Assembly (NCBI RefSeq): GCF_000826545.1
Contig: NZ_CDME01000002.1
Location: forward strand, 1,931,187-1,995,186
Length of the DNA stretch: 64,000 bases
Origin: Kibdelosporangium sp. MJ126-NF4
Lineage (GTDB): Bacteria; Actinomycetota; Actinomycetes; Mycobacteriales; Pseudonocardiaceae
Reading direction: 5' to 3'
Shown here: in pieces, positions 58,854 to 64,000 of the stretch
How positions within the stretch are numbered: position 1 is the first letter of the stretch
Layout of the letters: each line of letters starts with the position of its first letter
The notes under the pieces: model-generated
The model's database searches: none
Told to the model about the DNA's origin: nothing
Seen by the model: the letters and a program-made list of their open reading frames with translations, nothing else
Position numbers and translations under genes: made by a program

Positions 58854-59624
58854 TCAGTGGCCGATTCCCAGCAGGGCCATCGCCCTGGCCACCGCACCGG
58901 AGCCGACACCGGCCCGTGCCATCCGGCGTTGCGCCCACGGCACGAGGAACTGCCGTGCCCAGCGGTACTGGTCGAGCAGGCTCGGCTCGCCCGGGTGGTC
59001 CGGCGCGATCTCGGCGACCGACAGCCGCCGCGGCGGCTGTCCGTCCAACAGGTCCATGCACGCCTCGGCCGCGGCACGGTGCCCGTCCGGGCCGGGATGC
59101 AGCCGGTCCTCGCTCCAGCCGCCGATGCCCGGCGGCATCATCGCGGCCAGGTCGAGACACAGCGCGCCGTGCCGCGCGGCGATCCGCCGGACGAACGCGT
59201 TGGCCAGGTCGAGCCGCTTGACCAGCGTGCGCCGCAGCGGTGTCGGCAACGGCACACCCTGCGCGGGCGTCGGCAGTGTGGCGGTGACCACCTTCGCACC
59301 CGACGCAGCCAGCGTGCCGATCATCCTGTCCTGGTCGTCGACGTACCCGCGGAAGTCGAGCTTCGGCCTGATCAGGTCGTTCATCCCGGCCACGGCGGTG
59401 ACCAGTTCCGGTTCCAGCGCCACAGCCCGGTCGAGCTGCGTGTCGAGGATCTGGCGCACGGTCAGGCCGCCGACGGCCAGGTTCGTGTAGGCCAGCGGGC
59501 CGCGGCGGACCGCGAGCAACTCGGCCAGGCGATCCGCCCAGCCGCGCAGCCGCCCGTCCGGGCCGGGATCGCCCACGCCCTCGGTGAAACTGTCGCCGAC
59601 GGCCACGAACCTGTACTCGTTCAC
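58854..59624 (-). CDS. SGNH/GDSL hydrolase
   Basis: A 256-residue protein from GTG 59624. Block I is FVAVGDSFTEGVGD with the nucleophile Ser, block III is VAGMNDLIRP with the oxyanion Asn, and block V is DRLHPGPDGH with the Asp-His pair. There is no signal peptide, so it acts inside the cell. It is a lipase/esterase type hydrolase. A MITE-like element lies just upstream of its start. Confidence 0.88.
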   Translation of the reverse strand: MNEYRFVAVGDSFTEGVGDPGPDGRLRGWADRLAELLAVRRGPLAYTNLAVGGLTVRQILDTQLDRAVALEPELVTAVAGMNDLIRPKLDFRGYVDDQDRMIGTLAASGAKVVTATLPTPAQGVPLPTPLRRTLVKRLDLANAFVRRIAARHGALCLDLAAMMPPGIGGWSEDRLHPGPDGHRAAAEACMDLLDGQPPRRLSVAEIAPDHPGEPSLLDQYRWARQFLVPWAQRRMARAGVGSGAVARAMALLGIGH

Positions 59625-59635
59625 CCAACCAGGGT

Positions 59636-59827
59636 AGGTCGTGTCTCGAAGTCCCCGTTCGATGAGAGTCTGCCCCGGCCGGAGGCCGGAGTCGGGCCTC
59701 AGTGGGGCGGTTCCTGGCGTCGCCGCCGCGACGGCGCGAATACTGGTTGTCTTTGGCTGTTGCGGCGGTGGCGCCAGGGACCGCATCCGGCCCGGCTATC
59801 GCGGATGGGGGCTTCGAGACACGACCT
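59636..59827. mobile_element. MITE-like element with 21-bp terminal inverted repeats
   Basis: The ends 59636-59656 and 59807-59827 are inverted copies with one mismatch; they share AGGTCGTGTCTCGAAG. The 192-base body has no gene and is rich in short palindromes (CCGGCCGGAGGCCGG). No clear target duplication was found. The size and ends fit a non-autonomous transposon remnant. Confidence 0.65.
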
Positions 59828-59874
59828 GACCACGAACTTGACCTTCCCACTGTGGCAAAGATCAGGATGGACCC

Positions 59875-60630
59875 GTGACCGAACACCTGCTGCCGATCGG
59901 CGAGTTCGCCAGGATGTGCCGCCTGAGCACCAAACAGCTGCGGCACTACGACCAACTCGGGCTGCTGGTGCCCACCGAGGTGGACGCGGCGACCGGCTAC
60001 CGCTACTACTCCTCCGCCCAGGCGCGGCGGGCGTTGGCGATCGCGTTGCTGCGCAAGCTGGACGTCCCGCTGGCCGAGATCCCCGCCGCGCTGGAGGACG
60101 AGCAGGTGCTCGGCACACACCTCGGCCGCGTGCAGGCCGAGATCGAGCACCGCAGGCGGACCGCGCGCGCACTGTCCCGGCTGCTGCAGGAAGGCTTGCT
60201 GCGTCAGGAGGTCACGCTCGCCGACGAACCGGCGCGGCGGCTGGTCGTGGCCAGAACCGGCTGCGCGCCAGAGGAAATCGGGTTCGCCATCGGCCAGTGC
60301 GTTCGGGCTGTCGCGCACCTTTCCGGTCCGATGTGGGGGTTGTTCCCGCTCGATCTGGACGCGGCCCGGATCACAGTCGCGGCGGGCGTGGAGACCGACG
60401 TACCCGGCATCGACATCGAGGACCTGCCGGGCGGTCTGGTCGCGATGACCACGCATGTGGGGCCGTACGAGGATCTCACGCTGGCCTACCAGGGCCTGTT
60501 CGCGTGGATCTACGAACGCGGGCACCGGCCGACCGGGCTCGCCCGCGAGGCCTACCTCGCCGGACCGGTCAGCACGGTGCCCGACCAGTTCGTCACCCGG
60601 ATCGTCATCCCCTTGGAGCAGTCGACATGA
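59875..60630 (+). CDS. MerR-family regulator with GyrI-like ligand domain
   Basis: A 251-residue BmrR-type regulator from GTG 59875. The HTH is LPIGEFARMCRLSTKQLRHYDQLGLLVPTEVDAATGYRYYS, a coiled-coil follows, and the C-terminal half (about 115-250) is a GyrI-like effector domain ending FVTRIVIPL. Such proteins sense hydrophobic cations and drugs. Its stop overlaps the start of a GyrI-like gene. Confidence 0.88.
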   Translation: MTEHLLPIGEFARMCRLSTKQLRHYDQLGLLVPTEVDAATGYRYYSSAQARRALAIALLRKLDVPLAEIPAALEDEQVLGTHLGRVQAEIEHRRRTARALSRLLQEGLLRQEVTLADEPARRLVVARTGCAPEEIGFAIGQCVRAVAHLSGPMWGLFPLDLDAARITVAAGVETDVPGIDIEDLPGGLVAMTTHVGPYEDLTLAYQGLFAWIYERGHRPTGLAREAYLAGPVSTVPDQFVTRIVIPLEQST

Positions 60631-61193
60631 ACGAGTACAAACACCTGTTCTCCGGCCGGGCCGAACCCGCGCTGATCGACGTGCCGCCGTTGCCCTATCT
60701 GATGGTCGACGGCAAGGGCGCGCCGGATTCACCCGAATACAGCAATGCGGTGTCGGGGTTGTACGCCGTCGCGTACGCCGTGCGGGCTGCGCTCAAGCCG
60801 GTCACGACGTACTCCGTACCATCCCTTCAGGGGCAATGGTGGTCACCCGATCCGGCGGTTTTCACGACCGGTGACCGGTCGGCGTGGTGCTGGACGATGA
60901 TGCTCCTGCAGCCCGAGGCGGCCACCCCCGACCTCGTCGCCGACGCGACCGCCAAGGCGGCCACACGTAGGCAGGTCGACGACGTCCGGTTCGAGGAGCT
61001 CACCGAGGGCACGTGTGCGCAGATCCTGCACAAGGGCCCCTACAGCGAGGAGCCCGGCACGATCGCCAGGCTGATGGACTTCGTCCGCCAGGAGGGCCGT
61101 CAGCTCACCGGACGGCACCACGAGATATACCTGACCAGGCCACGGACCGACTTCCCCGAGCGGATGCGGACGCTGATCCGCTATCCGGTCTGA
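60627..61193 (+). CDS. GyrI-like small-molecule-binding protein
   Basis: A 188-residue protein: LFSGRAEPALIDVPPLPYLMVDGKGAPDSPEYSNAVSGLYAVAYAVR, LQGQWWSPDP, and LTEGTCAQILHKGPYSEEPGTIARLMDFV. This is a free-standing GyrI-like (DUF4180-like YjbR-neighbour) domain family. The Glu-rich pocket would bind a cationic ligand. The overlap ATGA with the MerR gene couples the two, so this could be a sequestering or hydrolysing partner. Confidence 0.85.
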   Translation: MNEYKHLFSGRAEPALIDVPPLPYLMVDGKGAPDSPEYSNAVSGLYAVAYAVRAALKPVTTYSVPSLQGQWWSPDPAVFTTGDRSAWCWTMMLLQPEAATPDLVADATAKAATRRQVDDVRFEELTEGTCAQILHKGPYSEEPGTIARLMDFVRQEGRQLTGRHHEIYLTRPRTDFPERMRTLIRYPV

Positions 61194-61220
61194 CCGATCC
61201 GATGTGATGATCCGATCTGA

Positions 61221-61293
61221 TTCTCGCTGACGAGAAAGTTTGGACGCCGTTCCGGAAACCAGCACGGGGGCTGTCGGCTGGTCACCGGAACGG
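61221..61293. terminator. Two hairpins between the GyrI gene and a minus-strand ORF
   Basis: TTCTCG-CTGA-CGAGAA at 61221-61236, followed by AGTTT, is a small terminator. CCGTTCCGG (61247-61255) pairs with CCGGAACGG (61285-61293), with CCAGC/GCTGG nested inside. The rest of 61194-61387 shows no gene. Confidence 0.55.
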
Positions 61294-61387
61294 CACGCCT
61301 ACCGGGCGACGCGTCGGGAGGGGTGCGGCATCAGCTTCTTGGACACAGGCGTCCAGCCGCGATACGCCGTCCGGCAGACGGGTCTCT

Positions 61388-61624
61388 TCACTTGTGGTTG
61401 TTGTTCGTCGTTCCCCGATCCCACAACAGGGTGGCCACGTCGAGTTCAGGCACTTCCCCGGCTGCCTGAACCGCGAACGTGAACATCTGTGCCGCGTCGG
61501 GGCCGTTGGTCCACACCACCCGGTACCGGCGGATCTGCCGGTCGTAGTACACCCGGACGTAGGTACCGGACTTGCTGGTCAGCAGGCTGGCCAGTCGCCG
61601 AGCACTGCGGGCGCGCTTGCTCAT
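61388..61624 (-). CDS. Small basic protein, unrecognised
   Basis: A 78-residue protein from ATG 61624 with AGAGGA seven bases upstream. The sequence is KRARSARRLASLLTSKSGTYVRVYYDRQIRRYRVVWTNGPDAAQMFTFAVQAAGEVPELDVATLLWDRG. A basic first half precedes a WxxxP beta-like stretch. It is divergent from the HTH-deformylase gene, 198 bases away, and may be controlled by it. No family is recognised. Confidence 0.55.
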   Translation of the reverse strand: MSKRARSARRLASLLTSKSGTYVRVYYDRQIRRYRVVWTNGPDAAQMFTFAVQAAGEVPELDVATLLWDRGTTNNNHK

Positions 61625-61822
61625 GACAAGTCCTCTGCCGGGCGACGGAGCGGGACTCGTGGTCTCCGAGGTGGCCGTTGTCGACGTGTTCTGCACGGTT
61701 TCAGCCCCTTCTGTGCTACATCTGAAACACGAGGACACCAGTGACCGGGTATGTCATGGAAGACTGAGAGCTACTCACGGCGCGCTCACGCGTACTCACG
61801 GTCAGCCGGTGCGGGAGGCAAC

Positions 61823-63325
61823 ATGGCGACCCAGGACGAGGACTCGCCTGCGCACCAAGACGTCTTTGTCGGCGAACTGCGCCGATGGCGTGAGGTGCGT
61901 GGGATGTCCCGGACCGCTGTGGCTGTGGCCATGGGCTACAGCCGTTCGTACGTTTCGAAAGTCGAGAGCGGCCACGAACGGCCGTCGCGCGAGTTCGCCA
62001 AGGCGGCCGACGACGCGCTGAACGCCGGTGGGGCGTTACGGCGTGCGTGGCGTGAGTACGAGACGCTTCGTCCGGTCGTGGTGCGGTCTACTCCAATCGA
62101 GCGGACACCGGAACCGTCGGCGCGCAGCCTTTTCGTAGAACATGACGACGCCGAACTCCGTTACGACGGGCGGAACTACCGCGCGATCATGCGGCGCAGG
62201 CTGGTCAACAACGGCAGTGATCCGATCACCCGATACATGATCCGGATCTCGGTCGACCGGTTCCCCGGCGACCCGGACCTGTCCAACCAGCTCTACCGCG
62301 ACCAGCCGCTGACGTGGGAGGAACTGGATCTGCAGGCCTGGTGTGGCGAGGACCGTTCCGAGCCGATGCGGTGGGTGGCGCAGCACGACCGCGACGCGTT
62401 CAAGGAGGTGTGGCTGCAGTTCGCCAACGCCAGCGGCCACTTCCCGCTCTACCCGGGGCAGAGCACGTGGATCGAGTACACCTACACCGTCCGCGATGAC
62501 AAGTGGGGCAACTGGTTTCAGCGCGCGGTGCGGCTGCCGACGTCGTTGTTGTCGGTGCGGCTGGACTTTCCCGAGCACCTCGACCCGGCGGTGTGGGGGC
62601 TGCACACGTCGATGACCGCGGAGTCGATGCCGTTCCGCACCGCGATCGACGAGCAGCGATCCGGCAACCGGCGGGTTTTCTCGTGGACGACGGAGGAACC
62701 GCCGCTGCACGCGCGGTACCGCCTCGAGTGGCACTTCCGCCGCAAGCCGTCGACCCAACCGGCGGAACCGGCCGAGAAGCCAAGCCAGGTCATGCGTTCG
62801 CTCGGTGTCGTGCAGTCCGACGACCCGATCCTGCACCGGTCGGCGAAACCGTTCCAACTGCCCGACGAGGCGGAAGACGCCAGACGGGTGATCGCGGAAC
62901 TCGTGTCAGCCGCCAAACGGGTCTCCGCCGCGCACACGTTCGGCAAGGGAATCGGCTTGGCCGCCAACCAGATCGGCATCGACCGGGCGGCCGCGATCGT
63001 CTTCCCGCCCGGCACCGACGACGTGATCATGTTGCTGAACGCCAGGATCATCGAGAACGGCGAGCGCTACGACGCGCAGTACGAGGGATGCCTGTCGTTC
63101 TTCGACGTGCGCGGCCTGGTGCCGCGGCCGCTGGTGCTCCAGGTCGAGCACCAGGACCTCAACGGAGCACGCAAGATCACGATCTTCGAACGCGGAGTCG
63201 CGCGCCTCGTCGCACACGAGATCGACCACCTGCACGGCAAGCTCTACACCGACCGGCTGCCACCCGGATCGGAGGCGATCCCGATCGAGCAGTACGGCGG
63301 CAGCGGCCTGAACTGGCAGTACTGA
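61823..63325 (+). CDS. XRE helix-turn-helix / peptide deformylase fusion
   Basis: A 500-residue protein from ATG 61823, preceded by GGGAGG. Residues 15-75 are a Cro/CI-type HTH (ELRRWREVRGMSRTAVAVAMGYSRSYVSKVESGHERPS). Residues 100-310 are a beta-rich central domain of no recognised family (YRAIMRRRLVNNGSDPITRYMIRISVDRFPGD, WIEYTYTVRDDKWGNWFQRAVRLP). Residues 325-475 are a peptide deformylase domain with all three motifs: GIGLAANQ (376-383), EGCLS (421-425) and HEIDHLHG (465-472), which give the metal ligands Cys423, His465 and His469 and catalytic Glu466. An enzyme that removes formyl groups joined to a DNA-binding module is unusual. It is unlikely to be the housekeeping Def. Confidence 0.85.
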   Translation: MATQDEDSPAHQDVFVGELRRWREVRGMSRTAVAVAMGYSRSYVSKVESGHERPSREFAKAADDALNAGGALRRAWREYETLRPVVVRSTPIERTPEPSARSLFVEHDDAELRYDGRNYRAIMRRRLVNNGSDPITRYMIRISVDRFPGDPDLSNQLYRDQPLTWEELDLQAWCGEDRSEPMRWVAQHDRDAFKEVWLQFANASGHFPLYPGQSTWIEYTYTVRDDKWGNWFQRAVRLPTSLLSVRLDFPEHLDPAVWGLHTSMTAESMPFRTAIDEQRSGNRRVFSWTTEEPPLHARYRLEWHFRRKPSTQPAEPAEKPSQVMRSLGVVQSDDPILHRSAKPFQLPDEAEDARRVIAELVSAAKRVSAAHTFGKGIGLAANQIGIDRAAAIVFPPGTDDVIMLLNARIIENGERYDAQYEGCLSFFDVRGLVPRPLVLQVEHQDLNGARKITIFERGVARLVAHEIDHLHGKLYTDRLPPGSEAIPIEQYGGSGLNWQY

Positions 63326-63373
63326 CCTCGTGAGTGTTTCGGCCGCTTCTAACCGGCCAAAACACTCACGAGG
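63326..63373. terminator. 20-bp hairpin terminator
   Basis: Arms 63326-63345 and 63354-63373 pair over 20 bases with one mismatch around an eight-base loop. It immediately follows the stop of the HTH-deformylase gene and precedes the end of a convergent gene at 63376. Its inner part (GGCCG...CGGCC, TGAGTGTTT) has the look of a widespread intergenic palindrome. Confidence 0.75.
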
Positions 63374-63375
63374 GT

Positions 63376-64000
63376 TCAGCTGGGGTTGTCGAGCATCATG
63401 GTGCGCACGTCGATGTGCTTGGTGATCTCGCCCTGCTCGAGCATCAGGTCCGCGACCCGTTGCAGCCGCACGGGATCCACGCTCGTCGGGAACACCGGCA
63501 AGGTCATCAACTGGTAGGTGTCCGCGTCGATCCTGAGGTGTTTGGTCAGCACCTCGCCGACCTTGGTGCGGTCGCCGGTGTCCGCGACTCCCTTGTTCAG
63601 CGCCCGTTTGAAGGCGGCGATGAGCTTGGGGTTGGCGTCGGTGAACTCCTTGCGGGCGATCCAGCCGGACCACGGGAAGTTGGCGGTCGGGCCGGAGAAC
63701 GGGTCCATCAGCTTGACCAGGCCGGTCTTGGTCGCCGCGGTCAGGTGCGGTTCGGCGATCACCGCGGCGGCGACGTCACCGCGCTCCAGCGCGGCGGGCA
63801 TGCCCGCGATCTCCATCGAGACGTACTGGATCTTCGAGTAGTCCACCGACATCATCTTGAACTGGGAGTTGAGCGTCAGCTCGGAGATCCCCCGCTTGGA
63901 CGACACCGCGATCTTCCTGCCGGCCAGGTCGGCCGGTTTCCTGATCGGGCTGTTGCGGCCGACGACGCAGAGGATCAGGTTCTCGGTGGTCTGCACCGCG
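63376..64000 (-). CDS. ABC transporter substrate-binding protein, partial (SsuA/NMT1-like)
   Basis: The C-terminal 208 residues of a binding protein; the gene continues past the window end. Visible parts are PIRKPADLAGRKIAVSSKRGISELTLNSQFK, SMEIAGMPAALERGDVAAAVIAEPHLTAATKTG and WIARKEFTDANPKLIAAFKRAL. The L-x-G-K/R-K-I-A-V pattern with a role for GxxE indicates the NrtA/SsuA/TauA group that imports nitrate, sulfonates or thiamine precursors. Signal peptide and start are outside. Confidence 0.8.
   Translation of the reverse strand, partial: AVQTTENLILCVVGRNSPIRKPADLAGRKIAVSSKRGISELTLNSQFKMMSVDYSKIQYVSMEIAGMPAALERGDVAAAVIAEPHLTAATKTGLVKLMDPFSGPTANFPWSGWIARKEFTDANPKLIAAFKRALNKGVADTGDRTKVGEVLTKHLRIDADTYQLMTLPVFPTSVDPVRLQRVADLMLEQGEITKHIDVRTMMLDNPS

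Noticed and set aside
59641..59829. A 62-codon ORF inside the MITE-like element
   Set aside because: It starts and ends in the inverted repeats, has no ribosome site and no family.

Overview
The window is high-GC actinobacterial DNA with dense short-spaced operons, many GTG starts and strong GC3 bias. A mycothiol-era DinB-like protein (TIGR03086 type), a snapalysin, an XRE/DUF397 module, SARP and LAL regulators and many TetR proteins point to a filamentous actinomycete, most likely Pseudonocardiales; the genus cannot be fixed from the sequence. No rRNA, tRNA or CRISPR array was seen.

Layout. 1-9.5 kb: the end of a PepSY membrane protein, an AraC regulator, a quinone-oxidoreductase-like enzyme, a methyltransferase/TetR pair divergent from a DHA2 efflux pump, a secreted lysyl-oxidase-like copper protein, and two adjacent solute-binding-like proteins, one fused to a VWA domain. 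9.6-11 kb: an orphan response regulator and a snapalysin-type protease. 11.1-20.05 kb (minus strand): an iron block. FbpABC-like ferric uptake genes are translationally coupled to a three-domain adenylation/carrier/membrane-acyltransferase enzyme, followed by a FecBCD-type siderophore importer. DtxR/IdeR-like iron boxes lie upstream of the first gene and just before the importer. 20-31.7 kb: regulators and small enzymes, including an L,D-transpeptidase, RidA/HxlR, LysR, SARP, two SDR-neighbour regions, a TetR/P450 divergent pair, a guanidine-III riboswitch controlling a Gdx/SugE transporter, and an XRE (Scr1/DUF5753) gene with a truncated DUF397 partner. 31.8-38.5 kb: a TetR-MFS operon with palindromic operators over its start, an amidohydrolase, a secreted lysozyme-like/beta-repeat protein, and an ECF sigma factor with SnoaL domain next to a divergent SDR. 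38.5-46.3 kb: two tandem LAL (LuxR-type ATPase) paralogues behind a molybdopterin oxidoreductase. 46.9-51.5 kb: a four-gene minus-strand operon of His/Met-rich exported or membrane proteins, interrupted by a TnpB element. 51.7-64 kb: a MarR/cupin pair with twin operators, two CNNM/CorC Mg-type membrane proteins behind a structured leader, a second VWA/solute-binding protein, a lipase, a MITE-like element, a MerR/GyrI pair, and an HTH-peptide deformylase fusion. The window ends inside an ABC substrate-binding gene.

The points most worth follow-up are the XRE-peptide deformylase fusion (61823-63325), the A-CP-acyltransferase enzyme built into an iron-regulated transport operon (14054-16432), the TnpB insertion that splits a metal-type operon, a dispersed 166-bp palindromic repeat present twice, a 192-bp MITE-like element, a guanidine-III riboswitch, a leader with three competing 8-base pairing segments before the CNNM genes, and several truncated genes that mark old rearrangements.
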